41,412 bases of DNA. It comes from Sphingomonas_R sp036387535 (GTDB taxonomy: Bacteria; Pseudomonadota; Alphaproteobacteria; Sphingomonadales; Sphingomonadaceae). The notes beneath the pieces are model-generated. The model saw nothing but the letters and a program-made list of their open reading frames with translations, had not been told where the DNA came from and searched no databases. How positions within the stretch are numbered: position 1 is the first letter of the stretch; each line of letters begins with the position of its first letter. Below, piece by piece: positions 24,603-32,461 of this stretch. The stretch is from contig NZ_DASVTO010000044.1 of the NCBI RefSeq assembly GCF_036387535.1, positions 1 to 41,412 of the forward strand, read 5' to 3'. A program made the position numbers and the translations under genes.

Positions 24603-26168
24603 ATGAACGCGCATCGATCCGGACTGCGGACCTTGGCCACCGCCTGGCTGCTCGCCACCCTGCCCGCATCGGCCATCGCCCAGGGCCCTGCCGTCGATGC
24701 GACCCTGACGGTCCATGCCGATCGTCCGGGTGCGAAGATCAATCGCCAGATGTTCGGACAGTTCGCCGAACATCTCGGCACCGGCATCTATGGCGGCCTG
24801 TGGGTCGGCGAATCGTCGAAGATCCCGAACGTGCGCGGTTTCCGCAAGGACGTCGTCGGCGCCCTGCGCGCGTTGCAGGTTCCGGTGGTGCGCTGGCCCG
24901 GCGGTTGCTTCGCCGACGAATATCATTGGCGCGAAGGCATCGGCCCCCGCGCCAAGCGCCCGGTGAAGATCAATACCCATTGGGGCGGCGTCACCGAACC
25001 CAACACCGTCGGCGTGCATGAGTTCATGGACCTGGCCGAACAGATCGGAGCCGAACCGTATATCGCCGGTAACGTCGGCAACGGCACGCCCCAGGAAATG
25101 GCCGAGTTCGTGGAATATATGACCGCCCCCGCCGGCACGCTGGCCGACGAGCGCGCGAAGAACGGCCACAAGGCGCCGTGGAAGGTGCCCTATTTCGGCG
25201 TGGGTAACGAGCTTTGGGGCTGCGGTGGCGAAATGCGGCCCGAATATGCCGCCGATCTCACCCGCCGGTACGCCACCTTCATCAAGGCGCCGGCCGGCAC
25301 CCGCATCCTGAAGATCGCCAGCGGCGCCAATGTCGACGACTATAACTGGACCGAGGTGATGATGCGCCAGGCCGCCGAACGCGTCGACGGCCTGGCGCTG
25401 CACTATTACACCTTCGGCGCAGGCTGGAAGAACAAGGGCTCGGCCACCGATTTCGACGAAGACGGCTGGGCACACATCCTGTCGAACACGCTCCGGATGG
25501 AAGACCTCATCACGCGGCATTCCGCGATCATGGACAAATATGATCCGCAGAAGCGCGTGTGGCTGCTGGTCGACGAATGGGGCACTTGGTACGACCCGAC
25601 GCCCGGCAGCAATCCGGGCTTCCTGCAACAGCAGAACTCGCTGCGCGACGCGCTGGTTGCGGCACTCAACATCAACATTTTCGCGCGCCATGCCGATCGC
25701 GTGAAAATGGCCAACATCGCGCAGATGGTGAACGTGCTGCAGGCAATGATCCTGACCGAAGGCGACAAGATGGTGCTGACGCCCACCTATCATGCCTTCG
25801 ATCTCTACAAGCCGTTCATGGACGCGACCTATCTGCCGATCGACCTGAAATCACCGTGGTACAACAAGAACCAGTGGACCATGCCCGCGGTCAGCGCCGC
25901 GGCCGTGCGCGGCACCGATGGCAAGGTCCATGTCGCGTTGGTCAACCTGGATCCCAACAAGGCCGCGACCGTCTCCGCGAAACTGGCGGGGTTGACCGCC
26001 ACGGCCGTCACCGGCCGGCTGCTCACCGCACCCGCGATGAACAGCATCAACACCGTCGCGCAGCCGAACGTCGTCCGTCCCGTCGCCTTCACCGGCGCAC
26101 AGGTCGCCGGCGACACGCTGTCGGCCACGCTCCCGCCGATGTCGGTCGTGATGCTCGACCTCAACTGA
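24603..26168 (+). CDS. Exported GH51 alpha-L-arabinofuranosidase
   Basis: A protein of 521 residues with signal peptide (about 1-26, ending ASAIAQ), so periplasmic or secreted. The GH51 (beta/alpha)8 catalytic domain carries the acid/base Glu203 in FGVGNELWGCGG and the nucleophile Glu325 in LLVDEWGTWYD. It also has VRWPGGCFADEYHWREGIGP near the substrate site and HYYTFGAGW. A beta-sandwich C-terminal domain (about 400-521) ends SVVMLDLN. It releases L-arabinose from arabinan or arabinoxylan. The ATG follows GGGGGAGACGATATC. It stands alone on the plus strand between the leftward dgoKA and the leftward oxidative operon, and ends in a strong bidirectional hairpin. Confidence 0.94.
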   Translation: MNAHRSGLRTLATAWLLATLPASAIAQGPAVDATLTVHADRPGAKINRQMFGQFAEHLGTGIYGGLWVGESSKIPNVRGFRKDVVGALRALQVPVVRWPGGCFADEYHWREGIGPRAKRPVKINTHWGGVTEPNTVGVHEFMDLAEQIGAEPYIAGNVGNGTPQEMAEFVEYMTAPAGTLADERAKNGHKAPWKVPYFGVGNELWGCGGEMRPEYAADLTRRYATFIKAPAGTRILKIASGANVDDYNWTEVMMRQAAERVDGLALHYYTFGAGWKNKGSATDFDEDGWAHILSNTLRMEDLITRHSAIMDKYDPQKRVWLLVDEWGTWYDPTPGSNPGFLQQQNSLRDALVAALNINIFARHADRVKMANIAQMVNVLQAMILTEGDKMVLTPTYHAFDLYKPFMDATYLPIDLKSPWYNKNQWTMPAVSAAAVRGTDGKVHVALVNLDPNKAATVSAKLAGLTATAVTGRLLTAPAMNSINTVAQPNVVRPVAFTGAQVAGDTLSATLPPMSVVMLDLN

Positions 26169-26176
26169 CGCAGAAA

Positions 26177-26205
26177 AAACCCCCTCCTTTCCTGGGAGGG
26201 GGTTT
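26177..26205. terminator. Bidirectional intrinsic terminator
   Basis: A perfect 11-bp stem (AAACCCCCTCC / GGAGGGGGTTT) with a 7-base loop, 9 bases after the GH51 stop and 51 bases from the stop of the opposing dehydrogenase gene. Read leftward it ends in six T residues, a textbook terminator for the leftward operon; read rightward the T-run is short (TTTGGGTTT). It serves both convergent transcription units. Confidence 0.88.
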
Positions 26206-26256
26206 GGGTTTGAGCTACCGCAAAGCCATCGGCACGACGGGCTGCGGCGCTACCCC

Positions 26257-27180
26257 TCAGTCCTCGAACGGCTCCACCATCACCCGCGCACCGCGCAGAT
26301 AGGCGTCGGCCACATGGCGCAGCGGGGCGACATCGACATCGCTGGCGCCGTCCGCGATCAGCGTGGCAAAGCGATCATAAAGTCCGCGATATTCCGCTTC
26401 GGGCGCCGTATCCTGCAACACCCCGGCGATCGTCAGCACGCTCCCGCCCTTCGACAACACCAGTTCGCCGTCGTCGGTGTCGACCCGGATGTCCCAGGTC
26501 TGCGGCCCGGTCTGACGGAAATCGAATGCCGCGTTGATCGGCACGCCTGCCTCGTCGCGGAACGACAGGTCCGCCGCGATCGCCGCCTGACAGTTCGACG
26601 GAAAGGACAGCGTCCCGTCCAGCAGGAAGAACGGACGCGGCAGGATATGGGTCATGATCGACAGGGCGTTGATCCCCGGATCGAACACACCCAGGCCGCC
26701 GGCTTCCCAGATCCATTTCTGGCCAGGATGCCATACCCGCACATCTTCCTTCCAATCGATCGTGACGGATCGGATCGCGCGCTCGGCGATCCAGCCCTTC
26801 GCGGTCTCGACGCCCGACGCATAGCGCGAATGCCAGCTCGCAAACAGCGTCACGCCGTGCGCCCGCGCCAGTTCCGCCAGCGCCTCGACCTCGCTCAGCG
26901 TCGCGCCCGGCGGTTTTTCCAGAAACACATGCTTGCCCGCCAGGATCGCGGCCCGCGCCGCATCATAACGCGCCTGCGGCGGTTGGCAGAGCGCGACCGC
27001 GTCGATCGCGACATCCCCGGCCAGCATCGCGTCGATATCATGATAATGCGGCATGTCGGGCAGCCCGGCGCTCCGGCTGGCGATCGCGACCAGTTCATAA
27101 GCGGGCGATGCCGTGATGACCGGCACATGCTGGTCCTGGGCGATCTTGCCCAGTCCGACGATCGCGATCCTGACAGCCAT
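26257..27180 (-). CDS. Gfo/Idh/MocA-family L-arabinose/D-galactose 1-dehydrogenase
   Basis: A protein of 307 residues. The N-terminal Rossmann domain has VGLGKIAQDQHVPVI, AIASRSAGLPDMPHYHDIDA and FLEKPPGATLSEVEAL. The C-terminal domain has FASWHSRYASGVETAKGWIA, WKEDVRVWHPGQKWIWEAGG and GVFDPGINALSI. These match the Azospirillum-type L-arabinose 1-dehydrogenase, also called D-galactose 1-dehydrogenase because it accepts both sugars. It oxidises the aldose to the aldonolactone with NAD(P)+. The ATG lies one base after the upstream stop (TGA-A-ATG), with AAGG inside the AraD1 gene as ribosome site. It is the last gene of the operon before the terminator. Confidence 0.9.
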   Translation of the reverse strand: MAVRIAIVGLGKIAQDQHVPVITASPAYELVAIASRSAGLPDMPHYHDIDAMLAGDVAIDAVALCQPPQARYDAARAAILAGKHVFLEKPPGATLSEVEALAELARAHGVTLFASWHSRYASGVETAKGWIAERAIRSVTIDWKEDVRVWHPGQKWIWEAGGLGVFDPGINALSIMTHILPRPFFLLDGTLSFPSNCQAAIAADLSFRDEAGVPINAAFDFRQTGPQTWDIRVDTDDGELVLSKGGSVLTIAGVLQDTAPEAEYRGLYDRFATLIADGASDVDVAPLRHVADAYLRGARVMVEPFED

Positions 27181-27181
27181 T

Positions 27182-28165
27182 TCAGAGTACCTTGATCTGG
27201 ACCGGCGTGGGTTCCGCCACGGCGATCGGGTTTAGCACCGGCCGCGTGAACGGCGCGGCCGATATCTCGAACACGTCGCCTGCCTGCGTCTGCACGCCTT
27301 CGCTGAACGACAGGGTCGCCGTGCCATAGAAATGAACATGGACATCACCGGGCCGGCGAAACAATCCATATTTGAAATGATGATGTTCCAGGTTGGCGAT
27401 GCTGTGCGACATGTTCGCCTCACCCGACAGGAACGGCTTTTCCCAGATCACGGCGCCGTCGCGCAGGATCCGGCTGGTACCGCGCACATCGTCCGGAAGA
27501 TCCCCGACCAGCAATTCCGGGCCCAGCGCTGCCGGGCGCAGCTTCGAATGCGCCAGCCACAGATAATTGCCACGCTCCGTCACATGATCGGAAAACTCGT
27601 TCGCCAGCGCAAAACCCAGGCGCACCGGAACACCTGCGGCGTCGATCAGGTAGATACCGGCGATTTCCGGTTCCTCGCCGGCGTCCAGCGCGAACGATGG
27701 CGACAGCAACGGCGCGCCCGGCGCCACCAGGCAACTGCCGTCACCCTTGTAGAACCATTCCGGCTGCACGCCTTCGCTGCCGTCCGCCGGCTTGCCGCCC
27801 TCGACACCCATCAGGAACATCTTCATCGAATCGGTCGGTGCGGCATCCACCTTGGCGGCGCGGTGCATCTTGTCGCGCCCCTCGGCCGATCCCAGGTGCG
27901 TCAGGCCGGTCCCGGTCATCGCCAGATGCGCGGGATCGTCATGATCGATCGGCGGCAACAGCGTCACTGCATCCAGATCGATGATCGCGCCGTCGCCGGC
28001 GGCCGCGACGGCGTCGGCCAGGCCGCGCCCCGCCGCCATCGCATCCAGCGCCAGCGCGCGGACGGACACCGCGCCGGGCACCATCCGCGCCTGCCCATCT
28101 TCACGAATGGCCGCGACGCCGCGGACACCATCCGCATCCCGATATTGAACGAGCGACAGACGCAT
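27182..28165 (-). CDS. AraD1/GguC-like fumarylacetoacetate hydrolase-family protein (sugar-acid dehydratase candidate)
   Basis: A protein of 327 residues from ATG 28165 (after GAGGAATAGG); an in-frame start at 28255 would overlap the KGSA dehydrogenase gene and is rejected. The signature GTGLTHLGSAEGRDKMH, SMKMFLMGVEGGKPADG, EPEIAGIYLIDAAG, LANEFSDHVTERGNYLWLAH and the end region RPVLNPIAVAEPTPVQIKVL match the AraD1/GguC family of FAH-fold proteins. Together with KGSA dehydrogenase and arabinose dehydrogenase in one operon, dehydration of L-2-keto-3-deoxyarabonate is the likely reaction, parallel to XylX for the D-xylose acid. The reaction is inferred from context, not shown. Confidence 0.82.
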   Translation of the reverse strand: MRLSLVQYRDADGVRGVAAIREDGQARMVPGAVSVRALALDAMAAGRGLADAVAAAGDGAIIDLDAVTLLPPIDHDDPAHLAMTGTGLTHLGSAEGRDKMHRAAKVDAAPTDSMKMFLMGVEGGKPADGSEGVQPEWFYKGDGSCLVAPGAPLLSPSFALDAGEEPEIAGIYLIDAAGVPVRLGFALANEFSDHVTERGNYLWLAHSKLRPAALGPELLVGDLPDDVRGTSRILRDGAVIWEKPFLSGEANMSHSIANLEHHHFKYGLFRRPGDVHVHFYGTATLSFSEGVQTQAGDVFEISAAPFTRPVLNPIAVAEPTPVQIKVL

Positions 28166-28209
28166 CGGACCTATTCCTCTTCCTGATGTTTTCGTGTCGG
28201 CGCGGCGGA

Positions 28210-29784
28210 TCAGGCCGGCGTCACCACACCGTCGATCCGCCGTGTCACCTGCCACGGATTGGCGTCGCGCAGGACGGGCGGCAGCAACGAGTCTGGGATC
28301 GACTGATAACAGACCGGCCGCAGGAAGCGTTCGATCGCCAGTGTGCCGACCGACGTGGTCCGCCCGTCCGACGTCGCCGGGAACGGGCCGCCATGCACCA
28401 TCGCATGCGCCACCTCCACGCCGGTCGGCCAGCCATTGGCCAGGATCCGTCCCACCTTTTGCGCCAGCACCGGCATCAGGCGCGCCGCCATGTCGGCATC
28501 GCCGGCATCATGGTGCAGCGTCGCGGTCAGCTGCCCTTCCAGCGCGGTCAGGACGGCAGCGATCTCGTCGGCATCACGGCACGCGACGATGATCGAAGAC
28601 GATCCGAACACCTCATGCGCCAGTACCGCATCGCCCAGGAAGCTCTGCGCATCCGTGCGGAAAATCGCACCCCGCGCCTGGTTGACCCCGTCGCCGACGC
28701 ATCCGCGCGCGATCGTCGTCACCGCGGCGTGGCTTTCCAATGCGGCCACGCCCTGCTCGAAACTCGCATGGATGCCGGGCGTCAGCATCTGCACCGGCTT
28801 CGCCTCGGTCAACGCCGCCGCGGCGGCCTCGGCAAACGCGTCCAGTTCCGCTCCGGCAATCGCCAGGACGACGCCGGGATTGGTGCAGAACTGCCCCGCG
28901 CCCATGGTCAGCGACTGCACGAATGCGGGCGCCAGCGCCGCCCCGCGCGTCCTGAGCGCTTCCGGCAACAGGATCACCGGGTTGATGCTGCTCATTTCGG
29001 CATAGACCGGAATCGGCTCGTCGCGGCCCGCCGCGATCTTGACCAGCGCCAGCCCGCCGCCCCGCGATCCGGTGAAGCCCACCGCCTTGATCCGCGCATC
29101 GGCCACCAGCCCGCCGCCCAGCGCATTGCTCGTACCCGGCAGCAGGGAGAACACGCCTTCGTGCAGGCCACAGGATTTCACCGCCGCCTGGATCGCGCGC
29201 CCGACCAGTTCGCCCGTGCCCGGATGCGCGGGATGCCCCTTCACCACCACCGGGCAACCTGCGGCGAATGCCGACGCGGTGTCGCCACCCGCAACCGAGA
29301 AGGCAAGCGGGAAATTGCTCGCGCCGAACACCGCGACCGGGCCGAGCGCCACATTGCGGCGGCGCATGTCGGGCCGTGGCAACGGCGCCCGATCGGGCAA
29401 GGCGGGATCGATCGTCACATCCAGGAAGTCGCCGGCGCGCACCACGCTTGCGAACAGCTTCAGCTGCCCCACGGTCCGCCCGCGCTCTCCCTCCAGGCGC
29501 GCGCGCGGCAAGCCGCTTTCGGCCATCGCCCGCACGATCAGGTCGTCGCCGATCGCCACGATCGCATCGGCGATCGCCTCCAGGAACGCCGCGCGCGTGT
29601 CCAGATCGGTTTCCGAAAAGCTGGAATACGCCGCCGCCGCCAGCGCGCATGCGGCATCGACCTCGGCCGCGCCGGCCTCGGCGAACATCGGGTCCAGCGT
29701 GGCGCCGCTCGACGGATCGACCGCGGCGAACTGCTCCCCGCCGTCACGCTCGGAACCGCCCAGAAGGATCTTGCCGTTGATCAT
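28210..29784 (-). CDS. NADP+-dependent aldehyde dehydrogenase, 2,5-dioxovalerate (alpha-ketoglutarate semialdehyde) dehydrogenase
   Basis: A protein of 524 residues. Catalytic Cys300 lies in GAGQFCTNPG, the general-base Glu in VYAEMSSINPV, and GFTGSRGGGLALV and FGASNFPLAFSVAGGDTASA form the cofactor region. These are the features of KGSA dehydrogenase of the type that begins INGKILLGGSERDG. It oxidises 2-oxoglutarate semialdehyde to 2-oxoglutarate, the last Weimberg step, and could serve both XylX and the AraD1 product. The start follows GCGGGAACGAAC, 21 bases after the MFS stop. Caulobacter keeps the equivalent gene (xylA) inside its xylose operon; here it is in the arabinose-type operon. 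Confidence 0.9.
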   Translation of the reverse strand: MINGKILLGGSERDGGEQFAAVDPSSGATLDPMFAEAGAAEVDAACALAAAAYSSFSETDLDTRAAFLEAIADAIVAIGDDLIVRAMAESGLPRARLEGERGRTVGQLKLFASVVRAGDFLDVTIDPALPDRAPLPRPDMRRRNVALGPVAVFGASNFPLAFSVAGGDTASAFAAGCPVVVKGHPAHPGTGELVGRAIQAAVKSCGLHEGVFSLLPGTSNALGGGLVADARIKAVGFTGSRGGGLALVKIAAGRDEPIPVYAEMSSINPVILLPEALRTRGAALAPAFVQSLTMGAGQFCTNPGVVLAIAGAELDAFAEAAAAALTEAKPVQMLTPGIHASFEQGVAALESHAAVTTIARGCVGDGVNQARGAIFRTDAQSFLGDAVLAHEVFGSSSIIVACRDADEIAAVLTALEGQLTATLHHDAGDADMAARLMPVLAQKVGRILANGWPTGVEVAHAMVHGGPFPATSDGRTTSVGTLAIERFLRPVCYQSIPDSLLPPVLRDANPWQVTRRIDGVVTPA

Positions 29785-29805
29785 GTTCGTTCCCGCTTCG
29801 TCTGA

Positions 29806-31302
29806 TTACTCGGACAAGCGGTTAGCGGCTGGCCCCGCCGCGTGCAAGGTGAACCGCGCATGCAGCATCACCGCCAGCAACAGGATCAGCGGCACCGCCA
29901 GCGTCAGCGCCGCCCCGCGCGGATCGGGCACGAACCCCGACAGCGCCGCCGCCTGCGCCGCGATCCCGCCCGCCTTGCTGGCGCCCGCCACCAGTCCGGT
30001 CGCGCGCCCGCGCATCGCCGCCGTGCTGCTTTCGGCCGCGAACGGCAACAGCATGGCGATCGCCGCGTTCACGCCGACCAGCACCAGCAACGCCCCGCCC
30101 GCGACCCACCCCGCGACCGCGACCAGCAGCAGCCCGGCCAGCGTCAGCGCCATCGCCGCCATCACCGCGCGGGCGCCGCCGATCCGCTCGTACAGGATCG
30201 TCGCGGGCAGGATCGTCAGGAACGCCACGAACGCCGCGCTGGCCAGCAACTGCCCCGATGCGCCGACCGCCAGCCCCGATGCCGCCAGCATCGCCGGCAA
30301 CCAAAGCAGGAACCCGAAATTGACGAGGCCCCAGATCAGCCCCGTCGCGACCAGGATCGGCAAAGCATGCCGCCCGAACCCGCCGTCGCGCCGGCCACGG
30401 TCCGGTGCGGCGGCCTCCACCGTCAACGCCCCGCCATAGCGCGCCAGGCTGGCGCGTGCCGCCGCCGTCCGCCCCTGCGCGATCAGGTGATAGGGCGATT
30501 CCGGCAGGCGGAAACTGCACGCCAGCACGAACAGGCCGGTCGGCAACCCGATCAGCCACAGCATCCGCCATCCGAAGATCGGCTCCAGCACCGACGCAAG
30601 GCCGCTCGCCGCGAAGAATCCGCCCGCCGAACCCAGCCCGCCGACCAGGACCAGGAAGAATCCGCGCCGCCGGATCGGCAGCAATTCGGTCAGCAGCGCA
30701 TAGGCGACCGGCAACAGCCCGCCTGCCGACGCCCCCATCACGAAACACATCGCGATGTTCCAGCCGAGCGTCGGCATCGCGCCGCAGACCGACGTGCCGA
30801 CGAACAGCAGCGTCGACAGCAGGATCGCCGCGCGGCGCCCCTGATGATCCGCAAACCATCCCCATAGCAGCGATCCCACCGCCGTACCGGTCAGCGCCGC
30901 GAACGGTAGCCAGGCGATCGTGGCGCGCGGCAGGCCATATTCAGCCACCATCCCCGGCACCACGAAACCCAGGGTCGCCGGCTTCATCGTGTCGATCACC
31001 AGCACCGCCACCAGCACCGCGATCAACGTCCAGTGCCGCGCCGTCAGCCGTAGCGGCGGCACCACCCGCACATCCACCGCCGCCGTTCCCGCCGGCTGCC
31101 ACAACGACCCCGCCGCCAGCAGCGTGCCGACCGCGATCAGGGCCATGCCCGCCCGCATCGCACCGTCGAACGCCATCGCCATCAACCGCCGCCCGGCGGC
31201 CAGTTCGGGCAGGAACATCGCCAGATGCAGCCAGACTCCCGCCGTCAGCAGCAGGCACCCCAGCGCGAAGACGGCACCACGGCGGCGGCGATCCGCGATC
31301 AC
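29806..31302 (-). CDS. MFS transporter, first structural gene of the arabinose-type operon
   Basis: About 498 residues with two extra N-terminal hydrophobic segments (GAVFALGCLLLTAGVWLHL and AMRAGMALIAVGTLLAAGS), then a canonical 12-helix MFS domain (HWTLIAVLVAVLVIDTMKP, WGWFADHQGRRAAILL, LPESPYHLIAQGRTAAARA, RGRATGLVAGASKAGG). Substrate unknown; its place before KGSA dehydrogenase and arabinose dehydrogenase suggests a pentose or sugar acid. Two GTG starts exist. I favour 31302 because it overlaps the stop of a 12-codon upstream ORF (GTGA); 31311 adds three residues. Neither has a good ribosome site of its own. Confidence 0.82.
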   Translation of the reverse strand: MIADRRRRGAVFALGCLLLTAGVWLHLAMFLPELAAGRRLMAMAFDGAMRAGMALIAVGTLLAAGSLWQPAGTAAVDVRVVPPLRLTARHWTLIAVLVAVLVIDTMKPATLGFVVPGMVAEYGLPRATIAWLPFAALTGTAVGSLLWGWFADHQGRRAAILLSTLLFVGTSVCGAMPTLGWNIAMCFVMGASAGGLLPVAYALLTELLPIRRRGFFLVLVGGLGSAGGFFAASGLASVLEPIFGWRMLWLIGLPTGLFVLACSFRLPESPYHLIAQGRTAAARASLARYGGALTVEAAAPDRGRRDGGFGRHALPILVATGLIWGLVNFGFLLWLPAMLAASGLAVGASGQLLASAAFVAFLTILPATILYERIGGARAVMAAMALTLAGLLLVAVAGWVAGGALLVLVGVNAAIAMLLPFAAESSTAAMRGRATGLVAGASKAGGIAAQAAALSGFVPDPRGAALTLAVPLILLLAVMLHARFTLHAAGPAANRLSE

Positions 31303-31337
31303 TTCGCCCACGGCGCCCGGACTTTTGAAGGTTTCAT
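31299..31337 (-). CDS. Upstream 12-codon ORF coupled to the MFS gene
   Basis: MKPSKVRAPWAK, stop. It has the best ribosome site of the region (GGGAGACGGC before ATG 31337), and its TGA overlaps the GTG of the MFS gene (GTGA). It could be a leader peptide that drives translation of the transporter by coupling. Alternatively it is the true N-terminus displaced by a one-base frameshift. Encoded peptide function is not suggested by the sequence. Confidence 0.35.
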   Translation of the reverse strand: MKPSKVRAPWAK

Positions 31338-31423
31338 GCCGTCTCCCTTTTCAGGGGCCGGCTATGCCGCGCCGCCCGCGCGCCCACAAGTCGCGGATGA
31401 CGGCGTTCCGCATCAAAGACGCG

Positions 31424-32461
31424 CTACCGCAGCCCGACGGCGCGCCGCACCGCGCTCCAGGCGACCAGCTTGAAGTTCTGCGTGGCCGGAGCGTTGTCGC
31501 CGTCCTGCGCCACCATCAGCCCGCCGGGATAGGCCGGGCCGAAATCGCCCAGGATCACATCGATCCCGTCGGTTTCCGATGTTCCATCGACGGTGCCGTC
31601 GCCGATCCGGAACCGTCCGGCAAACCGCATGTCCGGCAACCGGTACAGGGCATAGCTGCTGTCGCCCTGGCTCGATACCACCAGATACCCGCCCGCGCGC
31701 CCCGCGGGGGCCAGTGCCATCCCCTCGGCATCGGCGAACAACTGGGCGGTGTCGACCTTGGCCACCGAGCGGGGCGTCGTCGGCGCGCCGGGATCGGCAT
31801 CGAACCGCCACAATCCGACATCCTCTTCGGATACATAGAGCTGCCCGGTGCGATCGTCGGCGACGCAGCCTTCGGATTGCGTCCCCAGCTTCAGGCTCCG
31901 CACCCGTCGCGCACTCGGCACCGCGCCGCTCAGGTCGAACGCCATCTGGTCGATGCGGCCATCCTTCATCACCACGAACCCGAACAGCGCGCCATCGCGC
32001 TTCCGCTGCCACAGGCACATGCCATAGGCTTCCCCCGGGCCGACCGCCACGGACGCCAGCGGCACCAGCCGGCGCGCGGCGGTGTCCAGCCGGAACAGCG
32101 CCATCTTCGCCTGGGTGACATCGGCCCGGTCGCTGGCCGCGATCAGCACGCCCGACACCCCACCGATCCGCACGCCGCTCCGCAGGTCGACATTGTTCAG
32201 CCGCGGCGACGCGCTGAAATCCAGTCGTTTGCCGGCCAGGTCATACAGGTGGAGCCCCGCGCGCTTGTCGGTCGCGACGATCAGGCTGCGCGCCGGATCG
32301 ACCGGGTTGCGCCAGATCGCCGGATCGTCGGCCGCATCGTCGCCGCTGCCGACCGGATCGGTCTCCGCCACCGCCTGCACCACCGCGGTCGCGGGCGGCA
32401 TCTCGGCCGGCGCGCTGACACATCCGCAGAGCACCGTAAGGCAGAGCACCACCGCCCGCAT
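31424..32461 (-). CDS. Beta-propeller phytase (3-phytase family), lipoprotein
   Basis: A protein of 345 residues. The signal MRAVVLCLTVLCGC is a lipobox, so the mature protein is probably membrane-anchored. BPP features are visible in order: DDAADDPAIW, IVATDKRAGLHLYDLAGKR, RLNNVDLRSGVRIGG, SEGCVADDRTGQLYVSEED, ADAEGMALAP, VVSSQGDSSYALYR and GGLMVAQDGDNAP, the acidic calcium-site residues of the family. It hydrolyses phytate to release phosphate. The ATG overlaps the receptor stop by one base (TGATG), so both are in one operon, and 112 bases separate it from the leftward MFS gene start. Confidence 0.92.
   Translation of the reverse strand: MRAVVLCLTVLCGCVSAPAEMPPATAVVQAVAETDPVGSGDDAADDPAIWRNPVDPARSLIVATDKRAGLHLYDLAGKRLDFSASPRLNNVDLRSGVRIGGVSGVLIAASDRADVTQAKMALFRLDTAARRLVPLASVAVGPGEAYGMCLWQRKRDGALFGFVVMKDGRIDQMAFDLSGAVPSARRVRSLKLGTQSEGCVADDRTGQLYVSEEDVGLWRFDADPGAPTTPRSVAKVDTAQLFADAEGMALAPAGRAGGYLVVSSQGDSSYALYRLPDMRFAGRFRIGDGTVDGTSETDGIDVILGDFGPAYPGGLMVAQDGDNAPATQNFKLVAWSAVRRAVGLR

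Noticed and set aside
28186..29805. 539-codon frame antisense to the KGSA dehydrogenase
   Set aside because: Shadow of a well-supported aldehyde dehydrogenase; composition is dominated by Arg, His and Gln.
29806..29816. TTGTCCGAGTAAT resembling the GntR-like palindrome of the dgoK region
   Set aside because: It is the end of the MFS coding sequence including its stop codon; the second arm is not palindromic.
31415..31430. Second LacI-type half-site (GGTAGCGC) before the MFS gene
   Set aside because: Only one arm matches; the other half is GTCT and the site overlaps the phytase stop codon.
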